From: Dendrophyllia cribrosa
Taxonomy: Eukaryota > Cnidaria > Anthozoa > Scleractinia > Dendrophylliidae
Assembly: GCA_024195265.1 (NCBI GenBank)
Contig: JAJLRJ010000004.1
Coordinates: 6,684,095-6,748,094 of the forward strand
DNA: 64,000 nucleotides
Direction of reading: 5' to 3'
Shown here: positions 22,744 to 32,969 of the stretch, piece by piece
Numbering within the stretch: position 1 is the stretch's first letter
How the letters are laid out: each line of letters starts with the position of its first letter
Notes under the pieces: generated by a model
Seen by the model: only the letters and a program-made list of their open reading frames with translations
The model's database searches: none
What the model was told of the DNA's origin: nothing
Program-made: the position numbers and the translations under genes

Positions 22744-22967
22744 AATGTTTGAGGGTAAAGGGAGTGCTGTTATGTACGGGACCGGATCTTTGACGATTCG
22801 TAGATAATCTTGTCGTAATCTTGAAGCTGCTGTTGTGTGAACCCTCTTATGGGATGCCATACAAACGCGAAGAAATCGGCAGAACGTAGGCAGAAAATTT
22901 GAGTTGACAAAGCAGGGAAGTAAAAATTCCACGCAGTCTCGAACCCAGAGTCACAGAGACCGATAAA
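22744..22967 (-). pseudogene. Inverted copy of the 5' end of a UBE2J2-like gene
   Basis: On the minus strand MASHKRVHTTAASRLRQDYL and LRIVKDPVPYITALPLPSNI are encoded, the N-terminus of a UBE2J2-type E2. Similarity to 24489-24715 stops four bases into the codons after NI, before the exon end, and unrelated sequence follows. It also carries the sequence upstream of the ATG. It is a truncated copy, so a pseudogene. Confidence 0.75.
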
Positions 22968-23024
22968 GGTCTCTTCAACGAAACAGAAATTCTCCCTCCC
23001 CCCTCCCCATACAATTTTGCAAGA

Positions 23025-23192
23025 TACGGTCATACGTCTCCTTATGGACACCTCCTTTATACGGACACCTCTATATTAAGAACAGCCTTCTTGGTTCCAA
23101 AGATACCAAAATTCATACAATCGCTATCTCTGTCTTAGAAAGACACCTCTATAATGCGGACACTTGAGTCTGTCCAGTTCGGTGGTTCGACT
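23025..23192. mobile_element. Fragment of a pogo/Tigger-like short element
   Basis: Repeated GGACACCTC phrases and the end GGTTCGACTGTA match the element at 28515-28692 in the opposite direction. The other end is not recognisable. Confidence 0.5.
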
Positions 23193-23443
23193 GTATTTTT
23201 TTTTAACACAAGCAAATAATAACAACATACTTACAACATTTATGTGGAGTTCCAATTAATTATTTTTAAAAAATCGGTATTTTGTTATTTTGTTACCCCT
23301 TGGGGTAGGGTGCCACGAAGCTCACGGAACGCCTCACAGGATTGGCTAAGAAAACAATAGAACAAACAACAGAAGAATGGATCCTATCCCTGAAACAATA
23401 GAGCTTCGTGATACCCAGGGCCAATAAAATTAGAGGTTCTAAG

Positions 23444-24217
23444 AGAGGGTTCATAATTTATGTAGAGGGGGGGCTATGTCGATTTTTTAGGTGGGGGGGG
23501 GGGGGGGGCATGACTTTTTCCTCTTACGTTTGAGGGGGGCTATCGAAAATTTCTCTTAATGTAAAAGAAGGTATAAGGGGGGGGGGGGGGGGGGGGGGGG
23601 GCATCAAAAAAGATTCAATAAAAACCGCCACCATCAGTTTACTCATATATCTAGCAGGAGGATCTGTAAATGAAGATTTAGTATAGCTGGATCATATAAA
23701 TAGCAGTACATGTCAATGAATATAAATAAACTCACACTAATGCTTGCTTTCTCAGAACATTTATTTGTAATTTCCGTGTTCCTCTCTCCTCCACAGAGGT
23801 CTCTTTGTGTCACTAGAAGGCTGGGGAAAAGGGACTAAGGAAGCACATGGGGATGATTGGACGGGGAAGAGAGAAGGGACACCGCCCTGTTCGCTCTTCC
23901 CATCGTCCCCCGTGCACCTATAAATTTTTATTTAAAATTCTATTAATGGGATAACAGTGGAAGCCTCTGCAGAGTCCGTGTTGTAAAGTTTAAATTCCAA
24001 CTGGTGGTGAGGCTAGATGACCTCAAAATGTGCCAACTTGTAAAAGACTCAAAGGAATGCAAACCTTATGGCACTCCGTCCACTTCTGGCACTGCACCTT
24101 CTTTCAGCTGGTGATGATGGAAGTTCAGTGTCACTACTATCACTCTCATTAACACCCACACCCACACTGTCACTATCTATCGTCATCAGGGTATTTTTTG
24201 GTGATGGTGGTGGTGGT

Positions 24218-24251
<34 letters not shown>

Positions 24252-24404
24252 CATGGTATTTTGCCCATGATTGTGGGATATGTAATGAGGGGGGGGGAGG
24301 GGCAGGAACAAAACACACCAAATAATGGGCGGGCTTCCAAAACTTGCAAGAGAAAAATCTGAAATCGACATAGCCCCCCCTCTACATAAATTATGAACCC
24401 TCCC
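23444..24404. mobile_element. Inverted-repeat element of about 960 bp with long G tracts
   Basis: The ends GAGGGTTCATAATTTATGTA and its inverse (with one change) extend about 40 bases, through the GGGGGGGCTATGTCGAT block. The interior carries G tracts at 23492-23509, 23576-23601 and 24218-24250. Flanks CTAAGA and CTAAAGA hint at a target duplication but are not identical. The Pro-rich and Gly-rich ORFs are translations of the G tracts. Confidence 0.7.
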
Positions 24405-24595
24405 TAAAGAGCTTCAATTCGTGGCTCCTGCTTGGGATGGGAGGGTCGCCCCTTGGAGTCCGCGTTACTCTTGTTCAGCAGAACGGGACCTCAATCTCGA
24501 ACCCAGAGTCCCCAGACCTTGTCGTGGAATTTTTACTTCACTGCTTTGTCAACTCATATTTTGTGCCTACGTTCTGGCGATTTCTTCGCGTTTGT

Positions 24596-24882
24596 ATGGC
24601 ATCCCATAAGAGGGTTCACACAACAGCAGCTTCAAGATTACGACAAGATTATCTACGAATCGTCAAAGATCCGGTCCCGTACATAACAGCACTCCCTTTA
24701 CCCTCAAACATTCTAGAATGGTTTGTGTTTTCGTCTGGTTTCTTGTTTGATTGCGAAGGAAATTTTATCATTCATTCTCTTATTTCGCATTTTCTCGCTT
24801 TTTTTTTTCTTTACTAAGGTTTTATTTAACTTACTTGGCAGGCATTACGTTGTTCGAGGCCCACAGAATACTCCTTACACAG
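24596..24882 (+). pseudogene. UBE2J2-like ubiquitin-conjugating enzyme, first two coding exons only
   Basis: Exon 24596-24720 encodes MASHKRVHTTAASRLRQDYL... to NILE plus two bases of a Trp codon, with donor GTTTGT. Exon 24842-24882 begins with the last base of that Trp and encodes HYVVRGPQNTPYT, followed by donor GTAAAA. The joined sequence is the N-terminus and first strands of the UBC fold of UBE2J2, the membrane-anchored E2 of ER-associated degradation. The exons carrying the HPN region, the catalytic Cys and the C-terminal membrane anchor are not found downstream, so this is a fragment unless they lie beyond the window. The 5' end is also present as an inverted copy at 22744-22967, so I treat both as duplicated fragments. 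Confidence 0.75.
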
Positions 24883-25062
24883 GTAAAACACTTTAAATAT
24901 TAATGGAAGAAGCTTATATATCAATCTACATGTAAAAGTGGATTCTTTTCTCAAGATTAATGATTCTTTTGGCAAGGAAATTGTTTCTCGTCTGAAGAAT
25001 CAGTCTGGACTAATTCTTCGTCACCAGAGAAGAATCATATTTCTTCTCATAAGAGTTTCAGT

Positions 25063-25266
25063 TCTCTTGGCAAGAATATTTTTTTCTTTTCTGAAGAAAC
25101 TATTTTCTTGTCACAAGTGCTCATTTTCTTAATTCAAGATTCACAAAGAATAGTAAACTGTTGTTCTTTTCAGAATAGTTTCAGTTCTCTTGGCAAGAAT
25201 ATTTTTTCCTTTCTGAAGAAATTATTCTCTTGTCACAAGTGCCCATTTTCTTAATTCAAGATTCAT
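25063..25266. repeat. Tandem repeat, two copies of about 121 bp
   Basis: TTTCAGTTCTCTTGGCAAGA through CACAAGTG and TTAATTCAAGATTCA occurs twice in a row with few differences. Confidence 0.75.
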
Positions 25267-25349
25267 TTTCCTTTGTATTTTAAAAATAATAATTAATTCT
25301 CCGTGAATAATTTGTCTTCTTTCTGTATTTATACATTCTCCATACATTA

Positions 25350-26268
25350 TTATGGCTCCGTCAATTCCAATCCCGCTCATCCCCTGATCCCCGGGTATTT
25401 GTCGGGCATTTGTGTTTTTTAAAAAATAATGTTGCAAATGCCCCACGGTGGGGTCAGCTTATATGTACAAATCCCCACGGTGGGGCATCTGAAAGAGTGC
25501 AAATGCCCGACCCATGGGACAAGATCAAAAATTTATTTTAATTATTATTGATGGAAGCAATAATTGCTCACAAATAAATGGATCTTTATCCATGCTGGAA
25601 TTCTTTCGCTTTACCTCAGTATTACGTATACCTGTTCCCTCATTCTTTTGACTCAAATAATTTCCTGTTGATTCTCGTTGTTAATGTTGTTAAAGTTGTT
25701 AATTTTGATTAAAATTATGCTTAAGTTCAATCCATTTAAGGTCGCCATTGATTGCAATGCTTTTTCAAGTAAGTTGCCATTAAATTTTTAAATAGCCAGA
25801 TTCTTCTGTTGCGACAAATCCTGATAAAAAGACACCACGGCCACGAAAGTTGGCAAATAAAACGTTAACAAACATTGAAAATTTACCGTGATATTATCTT
25901 CTGTGGCAATTGAAAGGTAAGGCACTAGCCGGCCTGTTTTAAAAATTGTGTGAAACTTATCTTAAAAATAAAATGGAATATGATTGCGTTCGGTCTGTTG
26001 CCCCGGTTCACTTGAAAAGTGCGGGACCCAAACGACGTTTATCAACTCAGTTTTTATATTTTTATATTGGGGGCAATCAGGAAATTTAAAATAAACAAGG
26101 AAGCATGTACGAATTTTAAATCCAAAAGATAAAGTTGTTTTGACAATGCCCCACCCCCGGGGCTGACCTGTTTTAGCAAATGCCCCACCCTTGGGAAGGA
26201 AAAGTTATAAAATGCCCGACAAATGCCCGGGGAGGGGATGAGCGGGCTTGGAATTGACGGAGCCATTA
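25350..26268. mobile_element. Inverted-repeat element of about 920 bp
   Basis: The end TGGCTCCGTCAATTCCAA and its inverse, followed by GCCCGCTCATCCCC in both arms, define it. Subterminal copies of AATGCCCGAC and CCCCACGGTGGGG occur in both halves. No transposase. Confidence 0.7.
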
Positions 26269-27061
26269 ATTAGTATAACAAGAAGTGGTATTTCCTCCTT
26301 CAAGTCAAAAACACTATGATACCTTATATCCATGTTTCAAAAATACAGTTTTATTGATGTCACATATATACATGTGTACATGTAATTGCACCCATCAGCT
26401 TTGGTGCATCATCTTATTTTAAGTACACTTAACACAACAACAAAATCCATGATCCTTAGAATTTTAACACTTACAATATGTAAGGAATGCATGTATTTAA
26501 AAAATTTTTGTTGGCTTTCTATCAAGTTTCGAAATACCCAAGAAACTTATTATTTTATGGTGTTTGAATGAAACGACTTCTTCAACAAACAAAATTCAAA
26601 ATAAGTACTTTTCCCATTAAAACAATTATATCACCTACATCTGGGTCTTTAAAGCAGGGCTGTCATTAAGGGCCATCACCCCTAGCATCTGTTACGGGTG
26701 AGTCCACTTGATGGAACCTTGTTGTTGCAGGTGATCTTGACTGTTATATACTAAATTAAATGACAAGGCAACAAGCTTGTTGCGGGTGTCAAGATAAGAG
26801 CAATGCTGTCACAAATCTTAATGACAGCCCTGTTTAAAGTGCCTATAACCCCTTCTAACAACAATAATTGAAGGGGTCAGAATAACACGAAGCTTAGTGA
26901 CTTTTTGGAAAAAAATAAAAATTTCTCCAAATTAGCCGTTTTTTGGCATACGGACTTGTTTTTATGTTGTAAACATTACCCTGTGTGTCTTTCACTGGTT
27001 TTGTGCTTCATTTTCTAGAAAAAACGGTCCAAAAATGCGGTCGGCTAAAAAATCTCAAACA
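26269..27061. other. Gene-free intergenic stretch
   Basis: A GGGCTGTCATTAAG block near 26657 has an inverse near 26820, a probable small inverted repeat. No gene recognised. Confidence 0.45.
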
Positions 27062-27535
27062 AACACTGCAGCACTTTGTCTTTGTGTACTTCATTCCCCT
27101 TGGGATTGCTGTTTTCACTGCTTTTTAACCGCCCAAGTTGTTCGTTTCACTTGATAAAACCGCAAGCTGTTCGTTTAACTGCTGTTAAACCACTTAATTT
27201 GTTCGTTTCAATTGAAAAATGCGCAAGTTGGTCAGGGTTACGGTTACCGTTAGGGTTAGAAAAAAAAACATGGAAAAACACAAGTTGTTCGCTTCACTGC
27301 TTTTAAAGCACTCATAACTTGTTGGTTTCACTGCTGTTAAACCGCTTATAAAGTTGTTCGTTTCACTTAATAGAAAAATACTACAGTTGTCCGTTTCACT
27401 TAAAAAAAGGCACAAGGTGTTTGTTTCAGTAATCAACCGCTCATTCAGTTGTTCCTTTCATCAATAAAACTAAAAAATCAAAGCACTGCAGCGTGTTGTC
27501 TTTGTGTGTTATATGCCCCTTGGGATTACTGTTAT
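27062..27535. repeat. Degenerate GTTGTTCGTTTCACT array framed by a direct repeat
   Basis: About eight copies of a roughly 38-bp unit containing TTGTTCGTTTCACT (27130-27460). The array lies between two direct copies of a 50-bp block that includes TTGTCTTTGTGT and CCCCTTGGGATT (27070, 27493). Confidence 0.7.
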
Positions 27536-28514
27536 AAATACTGATCAAGTTAGACATTTGAAGAGCTGGGTGCATAACCGTTTCATGTTGAATGTCAGGC
27601 ATTTTTTATTTATTCTTGCTCAGATAACGGACCTATCTGCCACTGTCGCAAAGCATGTCGGGAAATTCTATGGCAAATTCGAAATGGAGTTCCCGCCCCA
27701 AAAATTATGGCAAAATATTATAAGTCTGGAAGCACTTCGGATATCGGGCATTTCGACCACGGCACGGGATGGCAAATGGGCCACAACTCACAACGCTGTC
27801 CCTTTTTGATCCGAAATGATTGCAGACTTTCCCACCGGCTCGTACTTGTCCACCAAGGTCCATTTTTCACCACGAGCGCTAAATGGTGCTTTAGACACAA
27901 GGTTTGACAAGAAACACGACTCGTTTCTTTGAGAGGTGCTAGAGACTTAAGGATTTCCGGACTTCATGATGTCCTTCCATTGCCGAGCGGGCCTTAAACA
28001 TGGCTTAAACCAGCGCTCAGCCACTGAGTTGTTCGCTGTTCAGCCATGTTGTCGCAAGTGGCGAACGCCATCGATAAGCCCTCCTTAAATAACGTTATGT
28101 TCGTTCAGGTCGTTGGCGCGGGTCAGGAGTATTGCGGTCGCATATTCTCACGATCAATCTGCTTTTAGTAATGGCGTCGTTTAGAAACTTCTAGCTGCAG
28201 TTTTGGAAGGAACCGCTACGGTCGAATTGTACAGTCAAAGCACTAGGGGTCCAGAACTCTTCTTTTTTTGCAGGTAAAATTTGTCAAATTCCTTAACGTG
28301 AGTGCCAATTCGACACTTCGGCAATGTTTACGACACCAAAACAAGCCTGCACGAGAAATTAACAATTTTCAAGCAAAATGAAAAAATCACCCAAAAAGTC
28401 ACTTAACCCTCTGTTATTCTAAGCCCTTCACTTGTAATTATACATGTATATGTTGTAGTTAATTTTTTATCTCAGTTAATTTTTGTTTTTCCATTGTTTT
28501 TGGGTATGGTAATA
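27536..28514. other. Gene-free intergenic stretch
   Basis: The 101-codon ORF at 27504-27809 (+) and its antisense partner show no domain and are not called. Nothing else recognised. Confidence 0.45.
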
Positions 28515-28692
28515 CAGTCGAACCTCCTTAATACGGACACCAAAGGGACAGACCAAAGTGTCCGTATTATAGAGGTGTCCGTATTATAGAGGTAGGGATT
28601 GTATGAATTTTTGTATCTTAGGGACCAAGAGAACTGTCCGTAATAGAGAGGTGTCCGTATTATGGAGGTGTCCGTAAGGAGAGGTTCAACTG
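28515..28692. mobile_element. TA-flanked pogo/Tigger-like MITE
   Basis: TA flanks CAGTCGAACCTCC and GGAGAGGTTCAACTG. The interior repeats GTGTCCGTATTATAGAGG in several places. TA targets with CAGT ends fit the pogo/Tigger branch of Tc1/mariner. Non-coding. Confidence 0.7.
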
Positions 28693-29516
28693 TATATGCT
28701 AATGAATTTGAAACAAAGCAAAAACAAAAATTACCTGAAATAAAAAATTAACTACAACATAGATACACATCAAAACGCTTGTCTCGGTTGAAAAATCCTT
28801 TTAGATCGATTTTAATGTTGCATTAAAGACTCCAAATGCGAAATATCTTTAAGCTTATTGTTGTTTATATTCATTTACAACAATTTAGTTATTGTTATCA
28901 CTGGATTGACGTTATTCTTGTTACAAAATGCATTTGTAACAAACATTACGTCACTAAGTTTACAGCTGATGGAAGGAGTGAGTGAGTGAGCGAGTGCTCA
29001 TTTGCATATCTGTCTCCGTTACCGATAACCCGTTCATTACGCATGCGCGTATTCACGGGTTAAAAATGAGCTTGGAGTGCTGATGTGCCGGGTTGCTGGT
29101 TCGGTGCTGTGATGTGATACAAAAAACAATCAGGTCGATATAAAATAACTCATTCTGTTTCGAGAAAAGAGAAACTTAGGGCTAAAACATAAATTATTAA
29201 TGGGCAGAAAAATACCGGTGAATTTCGTGAAATGCGGCCAGGACCCGTGATAATCCTCTTAATCCATGATTTCAGTATAGTAAACAAAACAGGTCATTTC
29301 AAGTTGGACGGAATGACGTCACATTTCAAGGCCAGGCTGCTAAATATGGTTAAAAAATGGCGGCATTCAAAACGGTTTTTGGATACTTTGGACAATAATT
29401 TAATTGGGATTGGAAGCTCTTTAGAAGCTGAAACTTTGGTCAGCATCCTATCTCTATATATACTTTTTATTAGTGGAAAGAAAAAAAGGGGGTGCCTTCT
29501 GGAGTGAACTTCTCCT
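28693..29516. other. Gene-free intergenic stretch
   Basis: Contains a GAGTGAGTGAGCGAGTG run at 28977 and short ORFs without domain signal. Confidence 0.45.
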
Positions 29517-29603
29517 TTAAAAGAAATGAAAGAGTGAGGATCGAAATGCACCAATAACAACGAACCAACGTGCTACATAAGCGACACATAACCAATCAAC
29601 CTC

Positions 29604-29649
29604 ATCGCCTGATGAAGACTAGTAGTAATAACAGTCGAAATGTTGTGAT
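29604..29649 (+). ncRNA. Hammerhead-ribozyme-like motif, unit 1
   Basis: Order: ATCGC, CTGATGA, A, GACT, loop, AGTC, GAAAT, GTT, GTGAT. Stem I pairs ATCGC with GTGAT over five pairs including one G-U, stem II pairs GACT with AGTC, and the core is intact. One extra A sits before stem II, and stem III would be minimal, as in motifs thought to act as dimers. Confidence 0.5.
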
Positions 29650-30072
29650 CAACAACTCAAAGTGACTCCAACGTGAGAAAAATGAACAAGCGTTCACCTA
29701 ATTTAATTATTTGTCTCTTTCTCTAGATCACTTTTCTGTGCCTCATTGTTGGATTGAGAAACTTCATTGTGGACCTTATTTGATTTATTTCCAGTTCAAG
29801 TAACATGTAAGTTTGTGTCTTCACTGTGGCCAATATGGCTAGTGTGTGTGTACCCTGTTCAGTGTTCTGAGTTGAACCCATAACCCGTAACACCTGTGAG
29901 GGGTGTCACTTACGGCTGTCAATCAAGGTGTTTTAATACAGTGTTTAGTTAGGCCTGTTGGCCATGTGCCACATTGTTATGGCTTTTAAAAGAAATGAAA
30001 GAGTGAGGATTGAAATGCACCAATAACAACAAACCAACGTGCTACATAAGCGACACGTTACCAATCGACTTC

Positions 30073-30118
30073 ATTGCCTGATAAAAACTAGCAGTAATAG
30101 CAGTCGAAACGTCGCGAT
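30073..30118 (+). ncRNA. Hammerhead-ribozyme-like motif, unit 2, core damaged
   Basis: ATTGC, CTGATAA, loop, AGTC, GAAAC, GTC, GCGAT. Stem I is kept by paired changes relative to unit 1 (ATTGC/GCGAT against ATCGC/GTGAT), but a core G is A here and stem II is weakened. Probably inactive. Confidence 0.4.
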
Positions 30119-30470
30119 CAACAACTCAGTGACCCCATCATGGTTCAAATGAACAATCGTTCACCTAATTTAATTATTTGTCTCTTTCTCTAGATCACTT
30201 TTCTGTGCCTCATTGTTGGATTGTGAAACTACATTGTGGACCTTATTTGATTTATTTCCAGTTCAAGTAACATGTAAGTTTGTGTTTTCACTGTGGCCAA
30301 TATGGCTAGTGTTTTGAATCATATGTATACCCTGTTCAGTGTTCTAAGTTGAACCTGTAACTTGTAACACCTGTGAGGGGTGTGTTTTACGGCTGTGAAT
30401 CAAGGTGTTTTAATACAGTGTTTTGTTAGGCCTGTTGGCCATGTGCCACATTGTTATGGCTGTTTAAACT

Positions 30471-30750
30471 CATCATCAATAGATGAGCTTGGGAGCTGGT
30501 GCCTAGAAAGCTGGTGGGGGGCCTTATGCGATTTCAAGGCAAGTAGGGAGGTATCCATGGGAACCCTGAGAGCAGGAACCACCCCTACGTGCAGCCCCAC
30601 CAGGACACCGTCACACTGATAAATCAGTGGAAATTCTTACCTAACCTGATACTTACCCAAGTCCACCGGCTGACAATGGGTGGGTGGGGCGGGCAAGACT
30701 CCGTGATGATTCGCTTAACAGCAAGGCAATGGTTCTAACAAGAGCAAAGA
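30471..30750. other. Gene-free stretch between repeats
   Basis: Non-repetitive sequence with a short ORF continuing from the 470-bp repeat. Nothing recognised. Confidence 0.4.
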
Positions 30751-31430
30751 TCTGCAAAGATCGCTAAGACTCTTCAAGGATCTGCAAAGATCGCAAATGC
30801 TTGAATGTGATCTGCAAAGGTCAGGAAACGCCGCGCAGGACATGTACTGTCACCAAGCAAACCGCTGACTGCATAGACTTGAGTTTAACTTTGCCTAAAT
30901 TGCATTTAGCCACATTTAAAGAAATGAAAGAGTGACCCTGGTGAGAATCTTTGAAGGATCTTTAAGGATCCTTAAAGATCTGCATGAGGATCTGCGAGGA
31001 TCTTACTGAGGATCTTAATAAAGATAGTTGAGGATCTTTTAAATTCCTGCAAGATCCTCAATAATCTTGCCTCAGATCTTCAAGGATCCTTTAAATTCTT
31101 GCCAAGATCTTCAAGGATCTTTAAAGATCTTCAAAGATCTTTGCAAGATCCTTCAAAGGATCTTATTAAGATCCTTGAAAGATCCTTATAAATTCTTGAG
31201 GATCTTAAAGGATCCTCACAAGGATATTTTGCTAGGATCCTTTCAAGATCATCATCAATTCCTTGAGGATCTTTGTAAAAAAATTCTACAATAAATTGCA
31301 GATGAAGAATCTTTGAGGATCTTTCAAAGATCCTGTGAGGATCCTTTAAAGATCTTTATCTTTAAGGATCTTTGACAGGTCTTTGAAGATCTTTAAAGAT
31401 CCCTGAAGATCCTGTCAGGATTTTCACCAG
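30750..31430. repeat. GATC-rich degenerate palindromic array
   Basis: Phrases such as AAGGATCTTTAAAGATCTTC recur dozens of times without a fixed period. GATC density is far above the rest of the window. The plus-strand ORF with FKDL and LKDP repeats is a by-product. Confidence 0.8.
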
Positions 31431-32779
31431 GGACACAACTTTAATTGTTCATTTCACTGACAAAAAAGGGAGAAAAAATGTTTTATTTCTAATCAGTGAC
31501 TAATACAGCAAAATATGCTTGTTTCACACAAAGTCAAGTTACACCTTGGTAGAAGTCTATAAAATTCAGCTAGGCTAAAAATTCAGATTAGGGTTGTTCT
31601 ACACTAAAATTCAGTTAGGGTTAGGCTATACTTGGGGTTAAAATTCAGTTTAGGGCTAAACCACAGTTACAGGGCTAACAATTGGCGGTCGCACGGTCGC
31701 CAGTGGCGCGTTCAAACTGTCCAGGGCCACCAAAGTTGAGGGTTGTATCGAAAACAAAGACCCACGAAAACGAAGACCTAAGACCTAAGACCCAAATCTA
31801 AGACCTAAAACTAAGACCTAAAACTAAGACCTAAAACTAAGACCCCCTATAATTTACCTTTTTTACCAGGGTCTTAGTTTTCGTTTTTTCGAAAACTAAG
31901 ACCTAAAACTAAGACCCCCTATAATTTACCTTTTTTACCAGGGTCTTAGTTTTCGTTTTTTCGAAAACTAAGACCTAAAACTAAGACCCCCCTTTTATTT
32001 CTTTAAAGGCCGTTTTTTCAGTTCACTTGAAATGGAAGCGGCCACAGTCGAGGAAAACACTGCTCAAAAGAAGCGATATTCATGTCCAATGATCGCACAA
32101 TAAACAGAAAACTCTAGTTAGCTTGTAGGTTGAATGCCATGAAACAACTTGCGAGCAAATATTCGCGCAAAGTATGGAAATCTGAAATATGACTGATTGC
32201 TTTTTCAACAGGAAATTTAGAATAACAATGTGTAACCCAAAAATGTTTTCAAATTTTTGACCTGACTTCCGTTTGCGGTTTCATATTTTTGGTAATTTTG
32301 GCATCGGCTATATTTTGTTTTTTACTCTAGTGCGACCTGGCTCTTATGCAAACAATCAAGTTGAGAAGTACTTGTCTAGTACTTTTTCGTTTAGCCTGCG
32401 TAGCAAACGTTTCCGCGCATAAAACCCAACAGAAGCCCTTGCTACGCAGGCCAGGCTATTTTTGGCGTCCAGAACTCAAAAATAAATTTGGGTGTAAGGG
32501 GTGAACACTTTTAATTTGTTTAAAAGCGCATCTCTCGACCAAACACGATGAAAATTGGCAGAGGCGCCCTTTGATACCTCCTTTGCAAAAAGGTGTCGGG
32601 CTTTGTTAAATTGTGCTCGCGTTTAAAAGTTATGAATCTGGTTTATCGCTGAGGAAACATCAAACTGCAAGACGGTGTAGGAAAAAAAACGTCACTCATG
32701 AAAAATCGCAGACACCTTTTTTGTTCGGGGTCTACCCTTGATTGAACCTAGAAGTGAAGCCGTAAAAATTGACAGGATC

Positions 32780-32969
32780 GCGCGTTCTTTAACGGATTGA
32801 AATAACAAAATTGGCTTTGGAAAAAGAAAAAAACGGCCTTTAAAGAAATAAAAGGCCTTAGTCAAAATGACTTTAGTGACTTTTGCCATAGACTTCGCGT
32901 AGACCCTCGTGATCTGGTTTTTGATTATTGTCTTATACTGAATAACGGATTGAAATAACAAAATTGGCT
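32780..32969. repeat. Direct repeat inside the foldback element, copy 1
   Basis: AACGGATTGAAATAACAAAA, GGCCTTTAAAGAAATAAAAG and CATAGACTTCGCGTAGACCC occur here and again at 34810-34990. The 89- and 63-codon minus ORFs in the two copies share their first 50 residues for this reason and are not called as genes. Confidence 0.7.

Larger units (their letters stand above)
29517..30470 (+). mobile_element. Tandem 470-bp repeat with hammerhead-like motifs (retrozyme or Penelope terminal repeat)
   Basis: Two adjacent copies begin AAAAGAAATGAAAGAGTGAG (29517 and about 29988) and run through GTGAGGGGTG to TTGTTATGGCT. A third start appears near 30915. Each full copy carries a hammerhead-like motif. Tandem units with type I hammerheads are the layout of metazoan retrozymes and of Penelope terminal repeats. 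A partial inverted copy without the motif lies at 38160-38525. Confidence 0.6.

Noticed and set aside
24049..24371. Poly-Pro and poly-Gly ORFs
   Set aside because: Translations of long G tracts inside a non-coding inverted-repeat element.
27504..27907. 101-codon ORF and overlapping ORFs
   Set aside because: No recognisable domain; one end lies in a direct repeat; overlapping frames on both strands are equally open.
31560..31690. TTAGGG-like phrases suggesting telomeric repeat
   Set aside because: Only scattered TTAGGGTT phrases within a longer irregular repeat; no tandem TTAGGG run.
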